DNA from: Hyperoplus lanceolatus
Taxonomy: Eukaryota; Chordata; Actinopteri; Uranoscopiformes; Ammodytidae
Direction: 5' to 3'
DNA: 64,000 bases
Assembly (NCBI GenBank): GCA_026929865.2
Contig: CM049410.1
Location: 17,166,501 to 17,230,500, forward strand
The notes under the pieces were generated by a model. That model had not been told where the DNA came from and made no database searches. It saw only the letters and a program-made list of their open reading frames with translations. Shown in pieces: positions 51,471 to 62,968 of this stretch (within the stretch, counting starts at the first letter, position 1; every line of letters starts with the position of its first letter). Position numbers and translations under genes: made by a program.

Positions 51471-52629
51471 TGGATAGTGTTTGGTTCACAGGTCGAGTGG
51501 AAAGTGTCACTCAATGGAGGTGGAGATGAGCTTGCCCCATTTCATGGGCACCATGCAGAGGAGAGCATCTGCTGTGGGTGTCACTACTTCAGCCAAAATT
51601 TTGTTTTTCATATGTCTGTTTCCTGATTCTAATCTCTATGTCATTTCAGACCCTGCCACTCCCTCCTGCTATGCACTAGCTCCTAATTACATTCACCTGG
51701 CCTCCCCATACTCACCTGCTCCCCATCAGCTAATCAGCACCTCAGTGTATATTCCACTCCATTTCCCTCAGTTCTCTGCCAGATTGTCTTATGTGTTCAC
51801 ATAGCTCTCCAGCGTCCTTATACTAGCCTGCAACCAACCTGCCTGCCTGCCTGTTTGTGTTATTGACCCACCCCTTTGGATTTTGGATTACCCTTTTGCC
51901 TGCCCCTATTGGACTTGTTTGCCACGATACTACCTGGTATGACTTCCTATTAAACTTTGTTGATGCACCTGAACTGTTTGCTGTTGCTCTATTGGGTTCT
52001 TACCTGCCATTTTGTGTAAACCTGACTGTGGGTAAACTGCAGAATACATCAGCCGTGATGGCAGCAGTGAACGCAGAATGTTTTGAACGACAGAATATGG
52101 TGTTCATAATGCAACACATGCTACATGTTGGAGGCTGGCTATTATTTGAAAGAGTAATGTCAGTGAGTCTGCGATAGTGGAGAAAATAGACCTAGCCATT
52201 TCAGTAGAAGATTTCAAGCCTGTACATTAGTGTTTGTTTGCTCTGACTTTGGCTTTTAGACGGTTAAAGTTTATTACTCTAAAACCTCCGTGACCTTTTC
52301 CTGTCTCAATCAAATGTCTGCACCGTCCTAATTATAGATCCACTCAGTAATACAGACAGCTGAGTGACGCCAAACAGAAAGTGCAGTTTACATAACTAAC
52401 CGGCTTAACTTTGCCATCTCTGAGCTCACTATGGACATAAATAGAAAGCTCTATGTTGTACAGATGCTATCACCCAAACCCATTAATGCACATTTTGAGT
52501 TTTTATTCAAGCGCACTACAGAGAAGGCAAACTCTTTAAGTCGTGATATGTTGGCTTGATATCTTGGGTTAGGTGGGCGTTCATGCTAACATGTCCACTC
52601 TACTGGATGGCTTTGCAGGCAAAAGTTCA
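51471..52629. other. Spacer between inverted copies 1 and 2
   Basis: About 1.16 kb lies between two oppositely oriented copies of the same element. Its left part holds a probable LTR fossil (see separate entry). The rest is unassigned. Confidence 0.6.
51650..52020 (+). mobile_element. Probable solo-LTR fossil, Ty3/Gypsy type
   Basis: The C/T-rich run with repeated cctgcctgcc words, ttttggattac, a late aataaact-like word and cacctgaactgtttg resembles the LTRs of fish Gypsy elements in composition and word order. No internal coding region and no second LTR were seen. It looks old and clearly degraded. The boundaries are estimates. Confidence 0.4.
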
Positions 52630-54061
52630 GGGGCCGGTTTCCCGATAACGTCATCTCTTAGTGAGCTACGAAGACTCCTACGTTATGACTTACCAAAGTT
52701 GTTTACCTCTGTAGTCGTGGTTCCCGAACGGTCTCTTAGGATAAACACTCCTAACGTCGTACGTACACTGCTGAAATCGATTGCTCAGAGTTCGATTTTC
52801 CATTTCCTGCTTATTTCATGCGAAGCTGCATGACAAGTCTTTGCGAATAAAAGATTACTAGAAATCCTTCTAAGCCGAAACATTTATTTAACACCTCTTG
52901 CTTTATAATCTAAGTATCTTTAAGAACAATAATCACGTTTCGTGGTGGGTCAGTAAGGAAACTGAAAGTAGATATAATATCGCCAATAGCCTATATCAAT
53001 AAAAACAGACGGCCCAAACAGCGTCCAAATGAGCTAAAATCCTAATTACAATAAACAGTAACATGGCACACTTATTTGAAGGTAAGCTTTAATTGATTAT
53101 TCATTAATTTTTTTACATGTTTTGAGACGGAGAATCCGACGCACTCTGCTGTCAGCTGAGCAGGCTCTGCGGAGCTGTCAGCCGGCTCAGCTGACAGCTC
53201 CGCAGTGCGATGGTTCTAGTGTTAACCTTGGTCGAACGTACTACCATAGCCTATACTGATTTTAAAAAAGGTAGCCTAGGCTATAGAAAAATATAGAAAC
53301 AGCGGAGGAGATTAAGATTGTTTCCAGCAATTATTTTCTTCATGAATGACTTGTGGCAGTTCCATGCGCAACAGGGATGTCACTCGTGTCCGTTTTACGC
53401 ATGGTGCTTACGGAAGGATATGTGTGGGTCTGTAGTAGCCTATCTCTGGCGATGCCACAGCGATCGCAGGGACTTCACTTGTCATTAAATTTATACATCT
53501 GACTGTATTTCATATCAAAGGGACACAGCGATGACTATTAAATATCAAACTGATAAAAACGATCTGACTGTAGGTTATAGTGTATCACGTAGGCCTTATA
53601 AAGTATTTTCATATTGACGGACATCGCATCCAATCAGTTAATGCTGATTGTCAAGTCAGTTAGATGACTATATGTAGGCCTACTTGTTCATATAGTTTGA
53701 ACACTTTGTGAATCAGAGTGAATGGTATTCTGCTAAAATATATAGCTTATGTACGCTATATACAGTTATCGTTCTTAACAGTTTATCATTTAATACAGTC
53801 ATCGCTGTGTCCGTTTGATATGAAATACAGTCAGATTTATTAGTTAAATGACACAAATGAGAGCTGAAACATCCCTACGGTAGAGCTAAGAAGGCTCTGA
53901 GGGCGCTCCAGACCAACCTTACCAACGTATGACGTACGAAAGAGATTCGTAGCAAAGAACGTTTCGGGAAACAGGCGAAATGTTAAGTAGGAACTCTACG
54001 TAGGGGTTACGAATGACGTAGCTTTAAGAAGGCTCTACGAAGGCTTTGGGAAACCGGCCCC
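52630..54061 (-). mobile_element. Foldback-bearing non-autonomous element, copy 2, inverted (1,432 bp)
   Basis: It begins ggggccggtttcccgataac and ends gctttgggaaaccggcccc, so it lies in reverse to copies 1 and 3. Reversed, its first 215 bp differ from copy 1 at about four positions by eye. It carries the same internal foldback. At 53145-53205 the palindrome has become a longer, rearranged array of gctgtcagc / ctgcggagctgtcagc words, as expected of a replication-unstable cruciform. No coding capacity. Confidence 0.85.
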
Positions 54062-55291
54062 TGGTCTTTGTTTCTGATACTCATGTAGTATTTCCCAGTT
54101 GTATACTATATTTCCGATATCCGACCTAAAGCGCTCCAAACAAATGATAAGTCGTATTTTTTTCCCACCTACTACTAGCAAAATATGACTGGAATGCCAT
54201 TTGAGGTTGGAGTTCTTATTTGTAAACTCGGAGTGTATCCATCTAGCCCGACTTGGGAGTTGGAAATCGGGGTTGCAGCTGGGAAATCCTCCACTTCCGA
54301 GTTGTATGGAACACAGCATCACTTCTTTCAGCTGATGCACTAAATGAGTTGCTTTGTTTTTATTATCAAGAATATATCGAGGCTCTATGGTATTCATTGT
54401 CAAATGTGGCTCGACAGACATCAGCGCTTAGTGCATCTCTTCAGTACATTAGGCCACCAATCTCTCACAGACACATTGAAAGCCAGACAGTAAATGTTGT
54501 ATTGTTATCACAATGTGGTGCATTATGTTGCTCTTAGCACGTAATGTTATTGTAATTTGCACTAAATGCAAATTAAGTTGAATTGGTTTGCTGTATGAGG
54601 TGGGAAGTTGCGGTTTGAAAACAATATCTTCCTTTTATGTTTAAACATCTGGACACACTGTCTGAGACGAGTCAAATAAATTACTGCTGTGATTTATCAG
54701 TTTTGATGTTTGTCCAAATGAGATGAGTCTGCACAGTTCACAATCGGGCAAAACATAACAGAAACTTTGGCAAGAGAGCTTGTACTTCTGGGCCCTGTTG
54801 TGTCTACTTCTTTGCCAGAATCCCACAGACTTTGGTTCGTTGTTGCACGAGTCACATTGTGAGAATTTGGGCCTATAGTTCGGCAATTCAAAAACATTGG
54901 TGTGGGCCGCCTTCAGGCTCCACAGCTCTGGAGAGAACGGGCCACTCTCGGACCAACTTTTTGGATTGATGACGGGATATATGTACCACATTTCTCTCAC
55001 GATTGTTGACTTTCATGTGGGACAGCCCAAAATCCCTGATAATGACTCTTATTTAGACCGCAAGCCGAAAATGAGCTGTTCCCACAATAAAAAAAAATGT
55101 TCTTTATACTTTGAGTGTGGCTTGAGTTTTGTTCTTTTGAGACTGTTTCCCTTCTCTGCTTGTATATCCCAAAATCACACAGTGTAGAGGGGCCTTCAGT
55201 CAATTGGATTACAAAAATTAACTGGAGTTTGAAGTGTGGTGTCTCTACATGAGCATTTGTATTATCATTGTCATTATCTCATTTCTATCTC
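54062..55291. other. Spacer between copies 2 and 3
   Basis: The left end (54085-54325) looks like a member of the repeat also seen at 38130-38545. It includes gggagttggaaatcggggt, ccacttccgagttg and tatggaacacagca. The remainder to 55291 is unassigned. Frames at 54035-54421 and 54641-55000 have no recognised domain. Confidence 0.45.
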
Positions 55292-57122
55292 ACCTCTTGG
55301 GCGACTGTGGCTCAGGGGCCGGTTTCCCAAAGCCTTCTTAGAGCCTTCTTAACGCTACGTCATTCGTAACCCCTACGTAGAGTTCCTACTTAACGTTTCG
55401 CCTGTTTCCCGAAACGTTCTTTGCTACGAATCTCTTTCGTACGTCATACGTTGGTAAGGTTGGTCTGGAGCGCCCGCAGAGCCTTCTTAGCTCTACCGTA
55501 GGGATGTTTCAGCTCTCGTTTGTGTCATTTAACTAATAAATCTGACTGTATTTCATATCAAACGGACACAGCGATGACTGTATTTATTAACAAACTGTTC
55601 AAAACGATCCAACTGTATAGTGTATATCACGTATATTTAAAGTAGGCTTAGGCTATTATATATTTTAGCAGAATACCATTAACTCTGATTCACAAAGTGT
55701 TCAAACTATATGAACAAGTAGCCTACGTTTTAGTCATCTAACTGACTTGACAATCAGCATTAACTGAATGGATGCGATGTCCCTCAATATGAAAATACTT
55801 TATACGTGATACACTATAGCCTACAGTCGGATCGTTTTTATCAGTTTGTTATTAAATACAGTCATCGCTGTGTCCCTGTGATATGAAATACAGTCAGATG
55901 TATAAGTTTAATGACACAAGTGAAAGTCCCTGCGATCGCTGTGGCACCGCCAGAGATACAAACCCCCACATTTCCTTCCGTAAAGCACAATGCGTAAAAC
56001 GGACACGAGTCACATCCCTGTTGCGCATGGAACTGCCACAAGTCATTCATGATGAAAATAATTGCTGTAAACAATCTTCATCTCCTCCGCTGTTTCTATA
56101 TTTTCTATATCTTTTTTTAAATTAGTATAGGCTATGGTAGTATGTTCGACATGGTTAACACTAGAACCTCCGCACTGTGTTCCACACCGGCTCAGCTGAC
56201 AGCTTGGAGCTGTCAGCTGAGCCCGGGCAGAGTGCGTCGGATCCTCCGCCTCAAAACATGTAAACGTGCAAAAAAATGAATGAATAATCAATTAGAGCTT
56301 ACCTTAAAATAAGTGTGCCATGTTACTGTTTATTGTATTTAGGATTTTAGCTCATTTGGACGCTGTTTGGGCCGTCTGTTTATTTATATAGGCTATTGGC
56401 GATATTATGTCTACTTTCAGTTTCATTACTGACCCAGCAAGTAACGTGATTAGTGTTCTTAAAGATACTTAGATTATAAAACAAGAGTTCCAAAACACAG
56501 GTGATGATTCAACAAACTAATTTATGACTTTATATTACACTAGAAATGCACGGGTAGATTTGATTAGACAGCATACAGATGCAGCTGCGCATGAAATGAG
56601 CAGGAAATGGATAATCGAACTCGGAGCAACCGATTTCAGCAGTGTACGAACGACGTAAGTAGTGTTTCTTTTAAGACACCGTTCGGGAACCACGACTACA
56701 GAGGTAAACAACTTTGGTAAGTCATAACGTAGGAGTCTTCGTAGCTCGCTAAGAGAGGACGTTATCGGGAAACCGGCCCCAGGTGGTTATGCGGGTTGGC
56801 CAACGATCCAAGGGTTGGCGGTTCGATCCCCGCCCGGCCACCCGTGTCATGGTTGTTGTGGGTGAAGACACTTCACCCACCTTGCCTTGTGTGAATGTGT
56901 ATGATTGCTGTATGTTTGAGGTGGTGGTTGGAGGGGCCGTTGGCGCTGAATGGCAGCCACGCTTCCGTCAGTCTGCCCCAGGGCAGCTGTGGCTACTCTC
57001 GTAGTTTACCACCACCGGTATGACTTTGTGTGTGAACGAATTGAACCAGGAACCCTGTAAAGGGTCTTTGAGTGCCTAGGCAATAAAGCGCTATATAAAA
57101 CCTATCAATTATTATTACCTCT
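55292..57122 (+). mobile_element. tRNA-derived SINE, split by element copy 3
   Basis: The SINE runs 55298-55314 and 56781-57116, about 353 bp once the insertion is discounted. Its head ends in gtggctca before the break and resumes aggtggttatgcggg, so the insertion lies within the polymerase III A box. The B box ggttcgatccc is at 56820-56830. Downstream come a central ccccagggcagctgtggcta segment, taccaccaccgg, and a tail caataaagcgctatataaaa with ATT repeats, like the ends of L2-type LINEs. The word acctct stands on both sides (55292-55297 and 57117-57122) as the SINE's target duplication. Confidence 0.85.
55315..56780 (+). mobile_element. Foldback-bearing non-autonomous element, copy 3 (1,466 bp), inside the SINE
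   Basis: The ends are the same as in copy 1 (ggggccggtttcccaaagcc and gttatcgggaaaccggcccc) and the orientation is the same. About five differences from copy 1 were counted in the first 215 bp. The foldback arms lie at about 55543-55620 and 55825-55905. The palindrome region at 56185-56225 is a shorter variant with ggctcagctgacagc and gctgtcagctgagcc in inverted order. It inserted after the SINE and is therefore younger. No transposase frame is present. Confidence 0.87.
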
Positions 57123-59910
57123 ATAGCTCTTAAAATACTTTTCTAATTCATCCACCTTTTTTATACCCTATACTTCATTTCAAATGGAGATTTTGCATAA
57201 CATCACTCAGCCTTTGTTCAACATGACCTGGATGACCTAGTCTGAAATAAAAACAAAAAAAGTGTCCCAGCGGGCCTCTGTAGTTGCAGGTCTCAGACTC
57301 CAGATGCCATTACCACCAGCGCCATAAAGCTAACAAGTGCTCATTTAGTTACTATCCTCACAGCACTTAGTGCAATAATGCAGTTTTAATGACTCTGTAA
57401 GTGCAACTTAACTGTATATGTGTTGGGCTGTGAACAAGACCTGTGGGTATTTTAAGCATATTTACTGAGAGCGTTCATATCCTCTCCCATGTATTAATTA
57501 GATACAGACACAGGGTTTGTCCAGTAGCCTTGCTCCCATGGCATTATCAAAGACAAGAAGTTGCCTAGAGTTTGTCCTGAAATATTGTCGAGAGAAACCT
57601 AACTTTTTTCAGTATCGACGGAGGTCTACTTGGAGAAAAAGGAGTGTGCGAGCAGAGAGGATGGGAGGGGAGGAGCACAGCAGTCTAATATAATACAATT
57701 TAGTAGGAGCACTTCCATAAAGACGGTGAGTGGATCCACGTGGGCCGACTAACGACATACACAGCTACATCTGCAAATTTGCCCAATCCCTCAGCTGTGT
57801 AGAAAACGATTGTCTCTGCCGTCAGTCGGCGCTCCTTAAAATTCAGGATTTGCTGCATGTGGCTTCTTCGCATGCAAATTCTCTGTTTTTCTTTCTTGTA
57901 GAGAGAAACACTGGATCTATTCATAGTCACTTTCACATGACGTTTGACATCAGCATGTCAATACAACGAGGTTAATATATTCATCCAATGTGAGGAGTGG
58001 TTTCTAGATGAGAAACAGCTATTTCCATGGTTAGCAATGACACTGGGTTACACAAACTGTGGTAAGATTCATGTCCTGATATCGGATTACAACCTTATGA
58101 TGTGTTTGAATATGTTATGAAATGAAACTCCATTGATAAGTTCACCAACGCTTCAAAGTCCCAGTGCAGTTCCAAATAAATGGTAATGGCGTCACACCAT
58201 TTGGAAACCATTAGCTTTCCCCCATCTGTAAAAGGACAGTTTATGTGTTGGAGGGCCCATCATTTTAACACGCCCCCATTTAAAAGATCCACCTGCTCAT
58301 GCAAAGGCATGCACGATACAGTGAAACCCATCGCACCGTGTCACAGTTCTTCATTAGTTTCCATATTGTAGCAATGAAAAAGCTTTATCTGATCGGACTG
58401 GAAGGTTGTGATAAACTCTGCAGGTTAATGTGAGGCGGTGGTCAGTCTTTAGTTTCATACTAGTTTTTTTTGTTGTTGTTTTTATCTACTCCGGGAGGCT
58501 TGAAGGGGGAACGGAGAACTAGCAGAGCTGTTCGGGGATCCAGTGACGCTTTAGAAAAACAGTGTTAAAATGTATGGGAACAGTAATTCCACCAGACAGA
58601 TGTGTTGATAAGCCCCCTCGAAAGGCAGAAAGGCTTCGGTGTGACTCCGTAAGAGGCAAGAGAAAATGGGACAGATAGGGCTAGAAGAGAATATACAGTA
58701 AAAAGATAGGAGATTAGAAAAAATACTTCTGCTCAGGTTTTACTGTCAGTTCACTCATATTCTCTTTCAGACTGATCCTGTCATCCCTTCCTCCTTTAAA
58801 TTAACAGCTGTCAGACCCCCTCGCACTGCGGCGCTGATTGATGACCTCATCTGGGAGTTAACATGACACACTTTGTGTCAACTTCTTTAGACCGCCAGGC
58901 TCAGGATACACATCCTCTCCACTCAATACCGTGAAGCACTCATTACTTTAAACCGCTTATTGTTACCCGATCTCTGCCACGCAGCATGTGGAGAACAGAC
59001 AAAGGCTCTTAATTATTTTTGGCTGAGTATGAGGTTTTTTAAATGCTGTCAAATGCAAGACATCCTACGTTTGACTGAGAAGTTTTGGGCGGTGGAGTGT
59101 GGTCCCGCTGGTTCTAGAAACACACCCACATCCTCAAGGTGTTGATTAAGCTGTAGAGCTCTGATTGATGACTGCCCGTTTTTATGGCTGCTCTGGGGTT
59201 CATACAGTATGTGGGTGTCCTCCCCAGTGAAACTTCTCATTTCCTGTAAAGGCACAAGGGTGACGCGTGTGGAGGAGTTTTTCCCACCAAGTCTTTTGAC
59301 AGTTTTGATCTCGTCTTCGTACTTTGTAGTTTTCTCCCAATTTTTGCCAATAGATTCCAAGGTCCTCATTGTTGAAGCAGTTTACCAAGGCATGTTAGAA
59401 ACTGCATCAATTGAAGAAGAAAACAATCCTTTTTTCAATGGTCCGGTTAAAAAATGCAACATCATAATCCTTTTCTATTTTAATTTATCCACCATTCATA
59501 TTTAATAACTGATAAATAATGCCTTTTCTTTTGTACTACTTTGTTTTTCTTCATGTTGAATATTTTAACTTCCTACTGTATGTATCCTGTTCTTTTTTTA
59601 CTGATGTATTGACTGATTTACTGTAATATTAATTATCCATTAGACGTGTCAGATCGATTGGATGTTCTCTGAATGTTCAGCTAAAATGCATGGCTTCTTT
59701 TGCATGGATTTCTGTTTTTGAATGTCAGCTCGTAATGACAGGTAATTGGCTCTCATACATGATCTAGTGATGGTAGAACGTAATAACTCCAAATGAATAA
59801 ATCCAGCCTTCTACTCACCTACTGTCTTATAACTCAATAAGCATGCACTAGTTCTATGCCAGTTATATCATTTATTGGTTTAAAATCACAAATGTTTCAT
59901 AGTTTTGTTT
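57123..59910. other. Unassigned DNA
   Basis: No gene or element ends were recognised. Single-copy-looking DNA with ordinary AT-rich composition. Confidence 0.55.
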
Positions 59911-60320
59911 TATACCTCCTACGAGGAACTTTTAAATGTTTATGAAACAATTTAATTTAAGTCTGATGATCAAAAATGACCTGTAACAGCAAAAAAAGAC
60001 CATCAGCAAAAATAATGCTATTTTAATATAAATGCAGGTATGCCAGAGCCTTTAATGCCTTTGCTCCGGTATGATCTCCCGGGAACTTCGACACAATTAT
60101 TTACGACCCCTATCGTTATATTACCATTATTAATCTTAGATAGTCACAAACAAATACTTTACCTCATAACAATGCATGCTGTGGTCTCTCTTTCAATCGT
60201 TTCCTAAATAACTGCAGTCGCCACCGGCACACAATAGCAAAGATTTTTAGGAAAGCAGGAGCTGGTAAAAACACTACCGCTAGAATCAACTAAAACTGAA
60301 AGTTCCTCGTAGCTTTAACA
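59911..60320. mobile_element. MITE-like element with ctacgaggaacttt inverted ends
   Basis: The word ctacgaggaacttt (59919-59932) has its exact reverse complement at 60299-60312. The right end, aactgaaagttcctcgtagc followed by tttaac, matches a fish repeat I recall. The outer edges beyond the 14 bp core are diverged, so the true ends and any duplication are uncertain. No coding capacity. Confidence 0.55.
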
Positions 60321-61477
60321 AGCAAAGCCACTGTATTTCCTTTATGCATGGCTTTCCAGGTATGAAAAGCTGGCTAAGCGAGGTGAGTCATTGTAAGCTA
60401 TCTCCTATTCTATAAACACAGAAACCCCCAAAGTAGAATTTATTCAGAGAGGAGCAAAGAGAGACGGGGAAAACTCCTTCTGCCGTGAGGCAGCCCTTAC
60501 TCGCATTGACTCGGTGTTATAGTCTCAGCCTTAACATATGCACATAATGATATATCATGAAAGGTGTGCTATGGAGCAGAGCTAGCTGCAATAACTGTCA
60601 CTCACACTGAATGTGTGCAAATGCAGCAAGACATGCAGCTCCAACCCAGACGACAAAGCTACCACACTCTCCACAATCTATGTTTTTCTATCTCCAAGAA
60701 TCCTGTCTCTTTCCTATCATGCTCTCCTGCACATTGACAATTCCTTCCTCTTCAGCATAACCTCAGGTGCTGACCTGCCCACTCTTCTTTACTGGGGTAG
60801 CACACAGGGGGATTCCACCTATTCTTGTTTTTAAAAATGCATAAGATATTCAGTATTTATGTGGCATGGAGTTAAAAGCATCTGGGCACTGCAGCAGCAC
60901 CCGCAGACAGTCATTGTGCAGGGAAAACACAATATCTGTGTGAAGGTATTGTTTAGACACAAATTAATGTCTATTACAAGGTGAAAATGGCAAAGTAATT
61001 GGGAACACCTGATTGTTATTTTCACTTTGCTTGAAAGTCATTTTCCGGTCGTCCTCCCCGTCTGTTTGTTTTGTTGTGAGGAGTTTTGAAAGCCAGAATT
61101 AGACTGTTTCTCTTCGTGTAACTGATATCAACAGTATCCTGTGATGTTCTGTTCAGTTTAACGATGTCAGATCATTTTACCTTGCCATGTGTTTCCTATA
61201 CATCATCAAGAAAGGCCTGGTGTGATGCCTCAGTACTCCAAGGTGGTTTACGCACCGTCGTCCCTCAACTAAATGGTTAAATATATGTTTGTATGTGCAT
61301 GTGTGTGAGCTGTTATCTGTTTGTCATGTACAAAAGTTCCACCGGCGTGCAAAGCCAGGATGATTAGAGAGGAGAGAACAAGCCTTGTATTGTATACAAA
61401 CAATGGAGAAGGTGTGTCTCAAAGAAATAAACAAAATCTGTGTGTTCGGTCTGATCGTTTTCTTCTGCTTTCTATTT
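60321..61477. other. Unassigned DNA
   Basis: No gene or repeat was recognised. Confidence 0.55.
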
Positions 61478-61974
61478 AAAGCTGTATTATGTAAGTTTCT
61501 TTATTTAAAAAAAAAAAAAATCTTTTAAAAATAAATCTCACTGGAATTTTGTCACTTAAAGGTGGGGTATGTGATTTTTTTTTTTTTTGGCATTTGTATG
61601 CTTTATTGATAGTGTAGAGACAGTTGAAATGGGGCAGAGAGGGGAGTGACATGCAGAGAACGACTGCGGGCTGGAATCGAACCCGGGTCTGGGGTATGTG
61701 ATTTCTGATTGGTCAAAATGAACACTTTGACTAATCAGAGCGAGGCTCCAATTCTCCGATAAATGCGTTTCAGACTCTACTGTCTGCCCCCATTTGCGCC
61801 AGAATCACGCAGACACAGAGCACTGAGTAACTGTGAAATCAGAAATGTATTACTAGCGACTAAAATGAAAACAAAAAAAAGCTTTGGATAACTTTTGGCT
61901 AATTATTTAGACGTGGCAGAGCAGTCAATGAAGAGACCACACATTCCTGTTACATAGTTACTTAGTACAGCTTT
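61478..61974. mobile_element. MITE-like element, AAAGCTGTA ends (copy B), hosting a SINE
   Basis: It begins aaagctgtattatgtaag and ends cttagtacagcttt, the same ends and interior order as copy A at 7287-7466 (gtgaaatcagaaatgt, acaaaaaaaagctttggata, attatttagac, gttacatagttac). Without the SINE and its duplicated target it is about 370 bp, twice the length of copy A. Copy A appears to lack a central part, or copy B holds additional repeat DNA around ctgattggtcaaa. Confidence 0.7.
61564..61704 (-). mobile_element. 5'-truncated tRNA-type SINE with 14 bp target duplication
   Basis: ggggtatgtgattt occurs at 61564-61577 and again at 61691-61704. Between them, on the minus strand, lies a 113 bp SINE: acccgggttcgattccagcc (B box ggttcgattcc), ctctgcatgtcactcccctc, then a caataaag signal and a poly-A tail, which is the T run on the plus strand. 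The A-box half is missing, so the copy is 5'-truncated and was never able to drive its own polymerase III transcription here. Confidence 0.85.
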
Positions 61975-62901
61975 CAAGTACATGGCACACAACTAATTAT
62001 GAACTAATGTTATTGTTGGCAATAGGTTGTTTACAGATTTGTATTGTGCTAGTGGATCCATGTTTCAATTTGGGTTTCACAAATAAACCATAGTGTCTAT
62101 AGTAATGGATAAAGGGCTGTTATTATGCTTTAGGTGAATGCTACGCCATAACAACAGAAGAGTTGTAGGGTGGTTGCATCATTTGTTGGGTAAATACTAA
62201 ATCAACCCAAGTTTATTTGTCTCAATTTAATATATCTCAGTGAGATTTACAGGCTCTAAACAGCAACGGTTTGCAACCCAGCCAAAACTGTCTACAAAAA
62301 AAAACACAATGTTGTAGCAGTTGATAGAATTAAAACAAATGTGATAAGAGTACAATAAAATTATTAAGATTGTAATTCCACTGCTAATATAGTCAATTGA
62401 AGTATTATGAAATCCACTAAATGGCATGCAAGTGAGTCTAATGAGAAAAAGGCAAAGCTGCTGATGCAGAGTTTTGCCCATTCAGTTAGAGGCATTTTGT
62501 TCCCTTAAGCTCCAGGCATAGGTTGGATGTGGATTCGGCCGCTATTTTTAGCTGTAATTTATTAAAAGTTTCCTCTTCCGCTGTCTTGTCTGTGTCCATG
62601 TGTATCATGTGTTGTGAGCAGACACACAATGCCCGCTGGGAAGAGGGAAAGAGAGGGAGAGAATATAGCAAATGTATTCAAATATCGTGCAAGCTAAGAG
62701 TCGCTAATGGGCTTGGTTCACAGCTCACATTTGTCAGTGTATGCTGGAGTTTTGGTCCCCGAAAGGCGTGTTTAATAATGGTTTTATATTCACATACATA
62801 GATGCTGAATGGACTGCCTGTGTCTTCGAGAGAAAAGTGCTTTACCATTTGTATCTCATTCACATGTTTGACACAAACGTATGCAAGATGCGAGCCATCC
62901 C
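61975..62901. other. Unassigned DNA
   Basis: No gene or repeat was recognised. Confidence 0.55.
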
Positions 62902-62968
62902 ATTGGCAGAAATGTAGTAGGGTTTCTCTCTCTCAGAAGTTGAAGAACCCTACTACATTTTTGCCAAT
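62902..62968. ncRNA. Pre-miRNA-like foldback, candidate only
   Basis: The left arm 62903-62924 (ttggcagaaatgtagtaggg plus tt) and right arm 62946-62967 (aaccctactacatttttgcc plus aa) pair along all 22 positions. The only departure from Watson-Crick is one G-U when read on the plus strand, and one more A-T pair lies at the base. The loop is 21 bases. Stem and loop size match animal pre-miRNAs, but near-perfect pairing is also what a small palindromic MITE leaves. I do not recognise a known miRNA seed. Strand and expression are unknown. Confidence 0.35.

Noticed and set aside
51481-52177. Two open frames of about 106 codons as a host gene
   Set aside because: They overlap the probable LTR fossil and show no domain. 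The composition reflects C/T-rich DNA.
56781-56860. A functional tRNA gene with B box ggttcgatccc
   Set aside because: The A box is split from it by 1.47 kb, and the downstream sequence is a SINE body with an L2-like tail, so it is a retroposed tRNA-like head.
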